A stretch of 64,000 nucleotides of DNA from Mycoplasma sp. CAG:956 (GCA_000433475.1 HF993104.1:1-64000), one strand, 5' to 3'. Counted from the first letter of the stretch, positions 54,294 to 63,539 are shown. Numbers and translations are program-made. The notes: generated by a model not told the origin, from the letters alone.

Positions 54294-56032
54294 ATTTAAG
54301 AGAAGCATATATTAATTTTTTTGTAAGTAAAGGACATAAACAAATTCCTAGTGCTCCGGTGGTACCTGAAAATGATCCATCCGTTTTATTTAATACGGCA
54401 GGTATGCAACCATTAGTACCATATTTAATGGGAGAAGCTCATCCTTATGGTAAAAGATTATGTGATTATCAAAAGTGTGTTCGCACTAACGATTTAGAAG
54501 AAGTAGGAGATACAACTCATCATACTTTCTTTGAAATGCTAGGTAACTGGTCTTTAGGTGATTATTTTAAAGATGAAGCTATTTCCTGGAGTTTTGAATT
54601 TTTAACAAAGGTTTTAAATATTCCTGTAAATAAACTTGCTGTTACAGTGTTTGCTGGTAATGATGATATTGCTTTTGATGAAGTAAGCTATAACAAATGG
54701 TTAAGTTTAGGCATTCCTGCCTCACGCATTGTAAAAACAGCAGAAGATAACTTCTGGATTGCTGGAGAAGCTGGGCCTTGCGGACCCGATACTGAAATAT
54801 TTTACTTCCGCAGTAATGATGAAGTGCCAGAAAACTATGATTTAAACGATAATCGTTGGGTAGAAATTTGGAATAATGTTTTTATGCAATATTATAAAGA
54901 TAAAAAAGGTATTTCAGAACTAGCCCAAAAGAATGTAGATACTGGTATGGGCATTGAAAGAACAACTGCTATTTTAGAAGGAGTTAATGATAATTATTTA
55001 TCTAGTATTTGGACTGATATTATTAAAAAAATCGAAGAAATTTCTGGTTTAACTTATGCAGGCAATGAAAAATCTATGCGTATTATAGCCGATCATTTAC
55101 GTACAGCAGTTTTTATTTCAGCTGACCCAGCTGGTATTAAACCAAGTAATACTGACCAAGGCTATATTTTAAGAAGATTAATTAGACGTGCTATTCGTCA
55201 TGCTAGAAATTTAAATATTGATATTAATAGTGACTGGGATGTTGAAATAGCTAAGATTATCTTAAAGAAATACCAACCATATTATCAAGAACTTGTAACA
55301 AATGAGGCAGCTGTTTTTGAAAACTTAGCATCAGAAAAGAAGAAATTTAGTCGAACTTTAGAAAAAGGCTTAAAAGAATTTGCTAAATTAACTAATGGTA
55401 AGACTCTTGTTGATGGCAAAACAGCTTTCCATTTATTTGATACATTTGGTTTCCCTTTAGAATTAACTGAGGAAATGGCTCATGAAAATGGTATGGATGT
55501 TGATGTAGAAGATTATAAGATGCGTTTTAAAGCTCATCAAGAATTATCAAGAACAGCCTCAGCTGGTAAATTTAAAGGCGGTTTAGCTGGTAATAGCAAA
55601 ATAGAAACAAGATATCATACAGCAACTCATTTACTTAATGCCGCTTTAAAAGTAGTAGTTGGACCAGATGTTCATCAAAAAGGTTCAAATATTACTGATG
55701 AGAGAATGCGTTTTGACTTTAGTTGCGACCATAAATTGACTGATGAAGAAAAGAAGCAAACTGAAGATTTAGTTAATAAATGGATAAAGGAAGATTTACC
55801 GGTTGTTTGCAAAGAAATGAAAAAAGAAGATGCTATTAAAAGTGGGGCAGAATGTATGTTTGTAGAAAAATATCCTGATATCGTAACTGTTTATGAAATT
55901 GGTGATGTTTCTAAAGAACTTTGTGGTGGACCTCATGTTAAACATACAGCTGAAATTGGTAAGTTTAAAATTAAAAAAGAAGAAGCTTCTAGTGCTGGTG
56001 TTAGAAGAATTAAAGCAATTATTGAAGATTAA
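54290..56032 (+). CDS. alaS: Compact alanyl-tRNA synthetase lacking beta-barrel and C-Ala domains
   Basis: 580 residues against about 870 in usual AlaRS. The class II catalytic core (LREAYINFFVSKGHKQIPSAPVVP, TGMGIERT, tRNA-binding helices) runs to about 405. The usual beta-barrel linker is replaced by a short GKFKGGLAGNS segment, after which the editing domain follows directly: H443-TAT-H447 and C545-GGP-H549 are the zinc and editing residues. The protein ends at AGVRRIKAIIE, so the DHHA1/C-Ala part is absent. I recall this short form mainly from Patescibacteria and other reduced genomes. All catalytic parts seem present, so it is probably functional. Confidence 0.9.
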   Translation: MNLREAYINFFVSKGHKQIPSAPVVPENDPSVLFNTAGMQPLVPYLMGEAHPYGKRLCDYQKCVRTNDLEEVGDTTHHTFFEMLGNWSLGDYFKDEAISWSFEFLTKVLNIPVNKLAVTVFAGNDDIAFDEVSYNKWLSLGIPASRIVKTAEDNFWIAGEAGPCGPDTEIFYFRSNDEVPENYDLNDNRWVEIWNNVFMQYYKDKKGISELAQKNVDTGMGIERTTAILEGVNDNYLSSIWTDIIKKIEEISGLTYAGNEKSMRIIADHLRTAVFISADPAGIKPSNTDQGYILRRLIRRAIRHARNLNIDINSDWDVEIAKIILKKYQPYYQELVTNEAAVFENLASEKKKFSRTLEKGLKEFAKLTNGKTLVDGKTAFHLFDTFGFPLELTEEMAHENGMDVDVEDYKMRFKAHQELSRTASAGKFKGGLAGNSKIETRYHTATHLLNAALKVVVGPDVHQKGSNITDERMRFDFSCDHKLTDEEKKQTEDLVNKWIKEDLPVVCKEMKKEDAIKSGAECMFVEKYPDIVTVYEIGDVSKELCGGPHVKHTAEIGKFKIKKEEASSAGVRRIKAIIED

Positions 56033-56061
56033 TTGACATTTAAAATAATAAGCATTAAAAT
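56033..56061 (+). promoter_or_regulatory. Promoter of the T-box aspS-asnS operon
   Basis: TTGACA (56033-56038), 17 bp, TAAAAT (56056-56061). It begins 1 base after the alaS stop. Confidence 0.7.
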
Positions 56062-56073
56062 AACAATATAAAT

Positions 56074-56277
56074 ATTTTGGAAAGAGTAGTAAATGACGGT
56101 TTAAATAGAGAGTTTGCGGCTGGTGAAAGCAAATTAAATCTCTTTACGAAAAACAGCCAAGTAAAAAAATATTTCGTTAAATCGCGTTAAGATTAAGTAA
56201 GGTAGAAAAATTTCTATGAAGTAGGATGGCACCGCGTAAAATACGCTCCTACAGATATAGAAATTTTTTCGTTTTTA
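56074..56277 (+). promoter_or_regulatory. T-box riboswitch upstream of aspS-asnS
   Basis: Stem I elements are visible: AGAGTAGTA near 56081, AGAGAGTTTGCGGCTGGTGAAAG (56107-56129) with GGTTTAA/TTAAATC and TTTGC/GCAAA pairings. The T-box AGGATGGCACCGCG is at 56223-56236, in an antiterminator GTAGGA/TCCTAC with GCGTA/TACGC. A competing terminator pairs GAAAAATTTCTAT (from 56207) with ATAGAAATTTTTTC, followed by T residues. TGGC pairs with an NCCA end carrying discriminator G, as in tRNA-Asn and tRNA-Asp. By alignment with the tyrS T-box I place the specifier at AAC (56152-56154), Asn; this is an inference. Uncharged tRNA would switch the operon on. Confidence 0.9.
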
Positions 56278-56292
56278 GAAAGTAGGAAAGAC

Positions 56293-57606
56293 ATGAAAAA
56301 ATTATATGTAAATGAATTAAGCAACCATTTAAATGAAAAAATAACATTTGAGGGTTTTGTTGATACTATAAGAGATAAAAAATGGGTTATGTTTGTAATA
56401 CTTAGAGATTCTAAGGGCAAAGTACAAATGACTATTGAAAAGAGCGAAGAAAAGAATGCTTCTTTACTAGAACTAATGAGTGATGTTACTGTTGATTCAG
56501 TTATTAAAGTAGAAGGACTTTTAAAAGAAAATACTGCTGTTAAATTGGGTGGTATGGAATTAATTCCTGATACTATTGAGGTTTTAAGTAAAGCTGAGGC
56601 TCTACCATTTGACTATAATAATTTAGAAGGTGTATCTATTGATACAAGATTAGACTATCGTTTTTTGGATTTAAGAAACGAAAAAAATATGCTCGTTCGT
56701 CAAATTGAATCTTGTATGGTAGGAGCAATGCGTGATTACTTATATAAAGAAGATTTTACTGAAATTCATACTCCTAAATTAATTGGAGCAGCATCAGAAT
56801 CAGGCAGTGAAGTTTTTGAAGTTAAGTATTTTGATCGTAAGGCTTATCTTGCTCAATCACCACAATTTTATAAGCAAATGGCAATGGCAGCAGGTATGAG
56901 TAAAATATTTGAAGTAGCACCAGCCTTTCGTGCTGAAAATTCTAATACTAATCGTCATGCTACAGAATTTACTTCTTTTGACTTAGAATTTAGTTATATT
57001 GATTCTTATGAAGATGTTATGGATATGGAAGAAAATTTACTAACAGCTGGTTTAACTAAAGTTAAAGAAAAATATGGTGAAAAAATTAAAGAAGTATTTG
57101 GCAAAGAAGTTATTGTTCCAACTAAACCATTTCCAAGAATTAAATTACAAGATTTATATAATGAATTAAAAGAAAAATACGATTTTGTAATACCAACTGA
57201 GGATGTTGGAGACTTAAATGCTGAAGCTGAAAAATTAGCTTATAAATATGCTATGGAAAAATATAATAGTGAATTCTTATTTATAACTGATTATTCAAAG
57301 ACAAAGAGGGCTTTCTATCATATGCGTAAAAATGATATACCCCAAGGTTACGATTTAATTTGGCGTGGTTCAGAAATTACAACAGGTGCTCAAAGAGAAC
57401 ATCGTTATGATATTTTAAAAGCTCAAGCGGCTGAAAAAGGTTTAGGTGAAGATGTTAAATTCTATTTAGAATTCTTTAAATACGGTTGTCCTCCTCATGG
57501 TGGCTTTGCTGTAGGTGTTGACCGTTTAACAATGCTTTTACTTGGACTTCCTTCAGTTAAAGAAACTGAGTTTTTATTTAGAGGGCCAAATCGTCTAGAA
57601 CCATAA
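56293..57606 (+). CDS. aspS: Archaeal-type (AspRS2) aspartyl-tRNA synthetase, probably non-discriminating
   Basis: 437 residues, much shorter than the about 590 of bacterial AspRS because the GAD insertion is absent. N-terminal OB anticodon domain (ITFEGFVDTIRDKKWVMFVILRD), motif 2 FRAENSNTNRHATEFTSFDLEFSYID, and motif 3 GGFAVGVDRLTMLLLGLPSVKE; GAAxESGSEVFEVKYF is the archaeal/eukaryotic form. Enzymes of this type in bacteria can charge both tRNA-Asp and tRNA-Asn. It shares a T-box with asnS just downstream, which fits tRNA-Asn sensing. Confidence 0.9.
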   Translation: MKKLYVNELSNHLNEKITFEGFVDTIRDKKWVMFVILRDSKGKVQMTIEKSEEKNASLLELMSDVTVDSVIKVEGLLKENTAVKLGGMELIPDTIEVLSKAEALPFDYNNLEGVSIDTRLDYRFLDLRNEKNMLVRQIESCMVGAMRDYLYKEDFTEIHTPKLIGAASESGSEVFEVKYFDRKAYLAQSPQFYKQMAMAAGMSKIFEVAPAFRAENSNTNRHATEFTSFDLEFSYIDSYEDVMDMEENLLTAGLTKVKEKYGEKIKEVFGKEVIVPTKPFPRIKLQDLYNELKEKYDFVIPTEDVGDLNAEAEKLAYKYAMEKYNSEFLFITDYSKTKRAFYHMRKNDIPQGYDLIWRGSEITTGAQREHRYDILKAQAAEKGLGEDVKFYLEFFKYGCPPHGGFAVGVDRLTMLLLGLPSVKETEFLFRGPNRLEP

Positions 57607-57635
57607 AAATCAAAATAGAGAAAGGGATTATAACA

Positions 57636-59003
57636 ATGGATATAAAAGATATAACAAAAGATTTAATTGGAAAAGAAATTACAATATGTGGTTGGGTTAA
57701 AAATCATCGTAAACAAGCTACTTTTGGTTTCATCAACCTTTTTGATGGAACTTGCACTAATAGCCTACAAGTTGTATATGATAATTCTTTAAAGGATTTT
57801 GAAGAAATTGGCCGTATTCATATTGGCTCTTCAATTAAAGTTATTGGGACTGTAAAGGAAAGTGAAGGTAAAGGACAAGATATTGATTTAGTAGCTAGTG
57901 ATGTTATTTTACTAGGTGATTGTCCAGAAGATTACCCAATTCAACCAAAAAGACATACTTTAGAATATTTAAGGAGTGTTGCTTATTTAAGACCTCGTAC
58001 TAATACTTTTCAATCAGTATTTAGAATAAGAAGTGCTGCTGCTCAAAGTATTCATGAGTATTTCCGTAAGAACAACTATTTATATGTTCATACACCATTA
58101 ATAACAACGGCTGACTGTGAAGGTTCAGACCAAATGTTTAAACTTACAACCTTTGATTTAAATAATATACCAATGAAAGACGGTAAAGCGGATATGTCTA
58201 AAGACTTATTTGGACGAACAGCTTTTATTACTGGTAGTGGTCAACTTCATGGTGAAACATTTGCTCATGCATTTAAGAAAATTTATACCTTTGGACCAAC
58301 TTTTAGAACAGAAAACTCTAATACTAAGACTCATGCTAACGAATTCTGGATGATTGAGCCAGAGATTTGCTTCTGTGATTTAGACGGTCTTATGGATATT
58401 GAAGAAGATTTCTTAAAATACATCGTAAATTATATTTTAACTAATTGCAAAGATGATGTAGAATTCTTAGATAAATTTGTTTCTAAAGGACTTAAAGAAA
58501 AATTAGAAAAACTAGCATCTAGTAAATTTACAAGAATTGATCATAAAGATGTAATCGATATTTTAAAGAAAGCTCCAGTTAAATGGGAGTTTACACCAGA
58601 ATATGGTGAAGATATTGCTAAAGAACATGAAAGATATATTACTGAATATTTTGGGGGACCAGTATTTATTAAGAACTGGCCAAAAGATATTAAGGCATAC
58701 TACATGAAAGTAAATAGCGATAATGAAACTGTTGCTGCTGTTGATTTAGAAGTACCAGGTTGTGGTGAATTAATGGGCGGTTCACAAAGAGAAGAAAACT
58801 ATGAAAAATTAGTTAGTCGTATGGCTGAATTTAATGTTAATAGGGAAGATATTGAATGGTATTTAAACTTAAGAAAATACGGTACAACAATTCATTCAGG
58901 CTTTGGTATGGGCTTTGAAAGATTAATTATGTATCTAACTGGTATGGAAAATATTCGTGATGTTATTCCTTATCCTCGTACTCCAGGTTCTTGTGAATAT
59001 TAG
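57636..59003 (+). CDS. asnS: Asparaginyl-tRNA synthetase
   Basis: 455 residues. OB domain (ITICGWVKNHRKQATFGFINLFDG), motif 2 (FGPTFRTENSNTKTHANEFWMIEPE) and motif 3 (GFGMGFERLIMYLTGMENIRDVIPYPRTPGS), with the AsnRS-typical GSGQLHGETFAHA. Charges tRNA-Asn directly, so this cell has both AspRS2 and AsnRS. 29 bases after aspS and followed by a strong terminator. Confidence 0.96.
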   Translation: MDIKDITKDLIGKEITICGWVKNHRKQATFGFINLFDGTCTNSLQVVYDNSLKDFEEIGRIHIGSSIKVIGTVKESEGKGQDIDLVASDVILLGDCPEDYPIQPKRHTLEYLRSVAYLRPRTNTFQSVFRIRSAAAQSIHEYFRKNNYLYVHTPLITTADCEGSDQMFKLTTFDLNNIPMKDGKADMSKDLFGRTAFITGSGQLHGETFAHAFKKIYTFGPTFRTENSNTKTHANEFWMIEPEICFCDLDGLMDIEEDFLKYIVNYILTNCKDDVEFLDKFVSKGLKEKLEKLASSKFTRIDHKDVIDILKKAPVKWEFTPEYGEDIAKEHERYITEYFGGPVFIKNWPKDIKAYYMKVNSDNETVAAVDLEVPGCGELMGGSQREENYEKLVSRMAEFNVNREDIEWYLNLRKYGTTIHSGFGMGFERLIMYLTGMENIRDVIPYPRTPGSCEY

Positions 59004-59007
59004 AATT

Positions 59008-59063
59008 AAAAAAAGATTAGTTTCTAAACTACTTAGTAGAATAGAATTTACTAATCTTTTTTT
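59008..59063. terminator. Bidirectional terminator
   Basis: A 14-bp stem (59008-59021 with 59050-59063; core AAAGATTAGT/ACTAATCTTT) with A and T runs on both sides, between convergent genes. Confidence 0.85.
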
Positions 59064-59071
59064 ACTTTTGT

Positions 59072-59554
59072 TTAATTTAGTTTAATAGCATCAGGATTAA
59101 TGTAATTGTTTTTAGCTACAACTAAATTAGGATATTCATCATAATTACCAATAGGAATGGTATTAAGCATTTCTAAGTTAGCATCAATTATTTTATTAAA
59201 TTTATCAATTATTGAGTCACTATAATTTCTTCTTATATTTTCCTTGTTTCTACTGATATAATAAAGTTTAGTATTATTAATCTGACTATTTTCTAAAATA
59301 GTATTTAATCTAATAATTTTATTTAAATTATCAGCATTATCAATAATTAAGTTATAATTTTTTTGATATAATCCAACTTCATCAATTAAAGCATTAGTAA
59401 TGCCAGAGTAGTCTTCATTATCAAAAATAAATAAGGCATATGGTTCATCTAGGGCATTTAATTGAATTTCACTTGTACATAATAACTTTAAAATACTTTC
59501 ACTACCGATGTATAGACACAATTTTTCTTTTAAAAAAGCACATTGACCACACAT
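59072..59554 (-). CDS. Hypothetical protein with N-terminal CxxC
   Basis: 160 residues, soluble. Starts MCGQCAFLKEKLCLYIG: a CxxC at 2-5 and a third Cys at 13, then a further Cys near 26. The remainder is an alpha/beta mix with FIFDNEDYSG and LYYISRNKENIRRNY. GGAAG lies 6 bases before the ATG. A palindrome in its promoter suggests specific regulation. I do not recognise the family; a redox- or metal-linked role is only a guess. Confidence 0.6.
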   Translation of the reverse strand: MCGQCAFLKEKLCLYIGSESILKLLCTSEIQLNALDEPYALFIFDNEDYSGITNALIDEVGLYQKNYNLIIDNADNLNKIIRLNTILENSQINNTKLYYISRNKENIRRNYSDSIIDKFNKIIDANLEMLNTIPIGNYDEYPNLVVAKNNYINPDAIKLN

Positions 59555-59577
59555 AATAACTTCCTTTCGAAAGATAA

Positions 59578-59606
59578 GTTATCATTCCAGTTAACTGGAG
59601 AGTCAA
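59578..59606 (-). promoter_or_regulatory. Promoter with a palindrome in the spacer
   Basis: On the minus strand TTGACT (59606-59601), 17 bp, GATAAC (59583-59578). The spacer holds TCCAGTTAACTGGA (59586-59599), a perfect 14-bp palindrome, the place where a repressor or MerR-type activator would bind. Confidence 0.5.
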
Positions 59607-59643
59607 TGGCTTAAGTAAGAAAAATATAATTTTTAATTAAAAA

Positions 59644-60018
59644 TTATTTAATAGCATCTTTTAATAATTTATAAGCTTGCTCTTGACTAACTGTGCAAGG
59701 CTTAATATGAAAATTAGGTAGCAAATGCATATGATAATGCTTAATAGCTTGGCTAGTACCAAAATTAACTCTTGTACTTAAAGCTTCGGCTTTAGCTTTA
59801 TCCATTAAAACAGGAATTAATTTTTTAGCAACTTTATTAATATGTAATAAGGTTTCATCATCGATAGCATTTAAATCTTCAATATGTTTCTTAGGAATAA
59901 TTAAAGTATGACAATCGCTATCAGGGTATAAATCCAAAATAGCTATAACTTTTTCATCTTCATATATTTTTTTACAAGGAATTTCACCTTTAATCATTTT
60001 ACAAAATAAACATTCCAT
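59644..60018 (-). CDS. HIT-family nucleotide-binding hydrolase
   Basis: 124 residues. The histidine triad H94-Y-H96-M-H98 is complete (HYHMHLL), and CLFCKMIKGEIP at the start gives two zinc-type cysteines. YPDSDCHTLIIPKKHI is the usual HIT core. Such proteins hydrolyse AMP-lysine, ADP-ribose-like or dinucleoside compounds; the exact substrate is unknown. AAGGAGG ribosome site. Confidence 0.92.
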   Translation of the reverse strand: MECLFCKMIKGEIPCKKIYEDEKVIAILDLYPDSDCHTLIIPKKHIEDLNAIDDETLLHINKVAKKLIPVLMDKAKAEALSTRVNFGTSQAIKHYHMHLLPNFHIKPCTVSQEQAYKLLKDAIK

Positions 60019-60072
60019 AAATATCCTCCTTTTTTATTATAACACTATTTTTTAAGTAATAGGAAATGCCTT

Positions 60073-61197
60073 TTAATTTTTATTTGGATTAGACCAATAT
60101 ATTAAATTGGATTTTTTAGCTAATTTTTTAGAAGTATTGGTTTTAGAATTATTAGGTTCATCTATATTAGAAAGTTTTAAAAGATAATTAGAATTACTTT
60201 TTAACCATGATTTGACCACAGTTTTATCTTGAGAATAATCTTGAAATTCACTGTCATTATTAATTACTTTTTCAATGTCCATCATTAAAAATAAAATATT
60301 AACACGAATAAGACCGGATTTACCATAGTATTCGTGAACTAAGTTTAATAATTCATCACTGTTATTCTTATTTTGGTTAATTAATTCATTTAATAAGTAA
60401 GCTCTCAATAATAATTGACGATTAGTTCTTTTAACATTGTTAAGCTTTTTTTCTAGTTTAAAATTATTTTCATAATCTTCGTTATAAAAAACACTTACTA
60501 TATATAAAAGGACAAAAGCTTTGGGACCAGTATAAGTTTCGTTAGAATTTTCTAGAGTTACTTTTAAATTATTAACATCAGTAAAGCCAAAGTTCAGATG
60601 GTAATAAATATTTTTAAGAGTAAATTCAACTATTAAATTCTGATTAGAAAGAATGGCATCTGAAAATGTTTCAATTAAATTATGCTTAGTATTATAGAAA
60701 TTATTATTAATTTTTAAAGCTAAAAAACTAAAAAAAGTATTACAAGGTAACTTTAAACCCTCTTCATTTTTTCTCTTATTTAATAATAAGAATATACTGT
60801 TTTTTATTTTTTCAATACTCGTATTTTTAACAAGATAATCAATATTATTAGAATTACAATAAGTTTGATAACTTTCTTTTAATATAAAAATAAGATTATC
60901 AGGGCTTATTTTATTATCTTCACTATTAAAGTTGCTTTTAGCATCATTTTGATTAATATATTTATAGTTAATAAAGCAATCACTATAAAGATTAGTTGGT
61001 GTTGAAATAAGGGTTTCAAAAGTTAAAATGTAACTACAAAATGTTAAAGCATCAATTGTTTTGTTATTTAAAAATAAATAATAATTATTTTGATAAAATA
61101 TAATTTTAAAAGAGTAAGTTTGGTATTTATTAAAAAAATCAAAAGTAATACTTTTTCCTTCAGTGAAATCTTGGTATAAAATTTTATAAATGTTCAT
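60073..61197 (-). CDS. Hypothetical soluble protein
   Basis: 374 residues from the ATG at 61197 (MNIYKILYQDFTEGK); a longer frame starts at TTG 61260, but neither start has a strong ribosome site. Rich in Asn, Leu, Tyr and Phe, no membrane helix. The middle part (LKLPCNTFFSFLALKINN) and the late helical run (LLLRAYLLNELINQNKNNSDELLNLVHEYYGKSGLIR) look helical, perhaps TPR-like. The C-terminus is Ser/Lys/Asn-rich. No family recognised. Confidence 0.55.
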   Translation of the reverse strand: MNIYKILYQDFTEGKSITFDFFNKYQTYSFKIIFYQNNYYLFLNNKTIDALTFCSYILTFETLISTPTNLYSDCFINYKYINQNDAKSNFNSEDNKISPDNLIFILKESYQTYCNSNNIDYLVKNTSIEKIKNSIFLLLNKRKNEEGLKLPCNTFFSFLALKINNNFYNTKHNLIETFSDAILSNQNLIVEFTLKNIYYHLNFGFTDVNNLKVTLENSNETYTGPKAFVLLYIVSVFYNEDYENNFKLEKKLNNVKRTNRQLLLRAYLLNELINQNKNNSDELLNLVHEYYGKSGLIRVNILFLMMDIEKVINNDSEFQDYSQDKTVVKSWLKSNSNYLLKLSNIDEPNNSKTNTSKKLAKKSNLIYWSNPNKN

Positions 61198-61333
61198 AAT
61201 CTCGATGTAATTAATAATAAATGTAATATTAATTATCCCTTCTAATTGATTAGCAATCAATAATTTAAATAATATTTTAACATATAATTATTTTTAATAA
61301 TACTTTGTAAAAACATTTTTTTAAAAATTTTAC

Positions 61334-61366
61334 TAAAAAAACAATTGACCGGTAATAGTCAATTGC
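61334..61366 (-). terminator. cotE terminator
   Basis: On the minus strand CAATTGAC (61365-61358), 8-nt loop, GTCAATTG (61349-61342) and a T run. Confidence 0.75.
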
Positions 61367-61878
61367 TATTTTAAATAATTAGTATCTAATTTATCGACAG
61401 CATCAGCTATGGTTTCATCATCAGTAAGCTCAATATAATCATCGTCTAATTCTTCAACTGGAACCTTTATTTTAGCATCCCCAACTATTTCAATACCTAA
61501 TTCTTTAGTAATATTTAAGTTTACTATCCCATCTTTAATATTAACATCGCTTACAGTTGGCTGCTGAATACTTTTAACAATAACTTCGGTTCCAGTTTGA
61601 TTATTATCAATATTCATACGCATAGTATCGGTATAATTAAATTTTTGCGTGCTTACAGCAGTTTTGCTATCGTTATCATAAGAGTACCAAACATTAACAT
61701 CAAAATTACCATTTACTAAAACTTTGTTGCCCAGGTTAGTACCATTAAAAGTGTGATTAATAACCCAGCATCCTAAAATAGTATTGGGAGTTTCCTCAGT
61801 TTGTAGTGTATAATTATTGGTACTATTTTTTTTACCTTTAGCAATTACTGCTTTGGTAACAATTTCCTTATAATTCAT
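61366..61878 (-). CDS. cotE: Outer spore coat morphogenetic protein CotE
   Basis: 170 residues from the ATG at 61878, after GAAGGGTGA. It matches CotE along its length: YKEIVTKAVIAKGKK, ILGCWVINHTF, GNFDVNVWYSYDNDSKTAVSTQ, QQPTVSDVNI, and an acidic C-terminal tail (ELDDDYIELTDDE). In Bacillus CotE assembles the outer spore coat. The tail is shorter than in B. subtilis. Finding it here indicates present or ancestral sporulation. Confidence 0.9.
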   Translation of the reverse strand: MNYKEIVTKAVIAKGKKNSTNNYTLQTEETPNTILGCWVINHTFNGTNLGNKVLVNGNFDVNVWYSYDNDSKTAVSTQKFNYTDTMRMNIDNNQTGTEVIVKSIQQPTVSDVNIKDGIVNLNITKELGIEIVGDAKIKVPVEELDDDYIELTDDETIADAVDKLDTNYLK

Positions 61879-62058
61879 AATATTCACCCTTCTAAAATAA
61901 TTTATGCAAAATATAAGGATTAATGACCAATTATGTTTAAATTAATTTAAATAATAGAAAAGAGTAAAGAGATTAATAAATTATTATTTTCTTTAAATAA
62001 GTTAAAAATCGTTTTATAAAATTTACTGAATATAAATTATTAAAAAATACTTTTGCCA

Positions 62059-62088
62059 TTGACAAGAATAATATTTATCATTTATACT
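62059..62088 (+). promoter_or_regulatory. Promoter of the first TPR gene
   Basis: TTGACA (62059-62064), 18 bp, TATACT (62083-62088). Confidence 0.65.
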
Positions 62089-62116
62089 ATAGTTTCCAAT
62101 GGAATGGAGTATCTAA

Positions 62117-63532
62117 ATGAAGAAGGAAAGTGCCTTAATTAAAGGAATTGATTTATATAATAAAAGAAAATATATGGAAGCTAAAAATGAGTTTTTAATA
62201 GCTAGTGAAGAGGGAAGTGACTATGAAAAAGTGGAAGCTAACCTTTATTTAGGAAAGATAGCTCTTAGAAGTGATAGTGAACTACTGTTTGATGCTAAAA
62301 ATTATATTGATTATGTTTTAGAATGTGGTAATGATTATCAAAGAGAACAAGCTACTTTTGAACTTGCTACTAAATATCGTATTTTAAATTATTTTGATGA
62401 GGCAATTAAACTATATAAAAAGTGCTTAGAAATAATTCCTAATGATTTATATGTTTTAACTGATTTAGTTAATCTTTATTTAAAATTAGATGAAATAAAT
62501 GAGGCTGAAAAATATTGTTTTTACTTACTTGATGGTGCTAAATATTCTAATTCATTTAGAAAAAAGACTATTAGTACTAATGCTGCTTATTTAGGCTTAG
62601 CAAGGATAAACTTTCGAAAAGGCGATATAAAAAAACTATGGGAATATTTAGATAAAGTTGAACCACTAACAAAAAGAGATATAGAACAAAAATCGGATAT
62701 TGAGGCTAATTTAATGTTTAATCAAGGAAAGTATGATGAAGCAACAGATAAACTTCAGGATAGCTTACATAGTAATATTGCTTTTATTAGAGAATTAACT
62801 AAAGATAAGATTGCCATTATGAAATCTATTAATGGAGATGTACTTGCTAGTAAAATTACGTTAAATAGAAATTTTCCAGAAAGACCAATTACAAAAGGTG
62901 GCAGTGTTACTTTGGCAAGTATTTATGAGAATGAAAAAAATTATAAAGGAGCTTATAATTTATATTTTAGTTTGAGTTTTAGCAATTTTGAATATTTAAT
63001 TGATGCTTTAAAATGTGCTATGCACTATGATGAGGCATTAGCGGTTGCAACTATTAATAGATTACTTTTAACTAGTGTTGATAAAGATAAATATTTACCA
63101 TATTTAATTTATTTAAGTAAGAAATATAATATTTTCTTTGATGGTGTTAACTACAATGATATGCCTTTATTAGCTATGGAATTTTTGCAACATGATGAAG
63201 AAAAAGTAAAAATGCTAGCTACTTATAGTGGACAATTAAACTATAGGGAAGGATTTACTTGGGATTATGTCTATGATGGTATTATTAAAGAGTCCCTAGA
63301 TAATGCTGATAATTTAGATAATGTTTCTTTTGCTTCTGATATTATTTATGATACTTATATTATTTATGTACCTTATTTAGCATGGGAATATAAGGATTAT
63401 ATAGTAGTTAAAACTTATAAAGGTACTAAAGTACCAATCGAAGTTACTTTACAAAGTAAGGCTTATTTTGACAAACAAATTCCTGCATATTTATTAAAAC
63501 AAGATAATAATGTTCGCAAATTGTTTAGATAA
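62117..63532 (+). CDS. Tetratricopeptide repeat protein
   Basis: 471 residues, soluble, all-helical. TPR-like units are readable in the first 300 residues: LIKGIDLYNKRKYMEAKNEFL, ATKYRILNYFDEAIKLYKKCLEIIPND, LVNLYLKLDEINEAEKYC, LMFNQGKYDEATDKL. The C-terminal part (about 330-471) is not repeat-like and contains conserved-looking aromatic stretches (EGFTWDYVYDG, IIYVPYLAWEYKDY). A scaffold or regulatory role is inferred. A paralogue follows at 63620. Confidence 0.75.
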   Translation: MKKESALIKGIDLYNKRKYMEAKNEFLIASEEGSDYEKVEANLYLGKIALRSDSELLFDAKNYIDYVLECGNDYQREQATFELATKYRILNYFDEAIKLYKKCLEIIPNDLYVLTDLVNLYLKLDEINEAEKYCFYLLDGAKYSNSFRKKTISTNAAYLGLARINFRKGDIKKLWEYLDKVEPLTKRDIEQKSDIEANLMFNQGKYDEATDKLQDSLHSNIAFIRELTKDKIAIMKSINGDVLASKITLNRNFPERPITKGGSVTLASIYENEKNYKGAYNLYFSLSFSNFEYLIDALKCAMHYDEALAVATINRLLLTSVDKDKYLPYLIYLSKKYNIFFDGVNYNDMPLLAMEFLQHDEEKVKMLATYSGQLNYREGFTWDYVYDGIIKESLDNADNLDNVSFASDIIYDTYIIYVPYLAWEYKDYIVVKTYKGTKVPIEVTLQSKAYFDKQIPAYLLKQDNNVRKLFR

Positions 63533-63539
63533 TTTAATA

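Noticed and set aside
56094..56096. GAC as T-box specifier codon
   Set aside because: It lies on the 5' side of stem I; in T-boxes the specifier is on the 3' side, where AAC is found.
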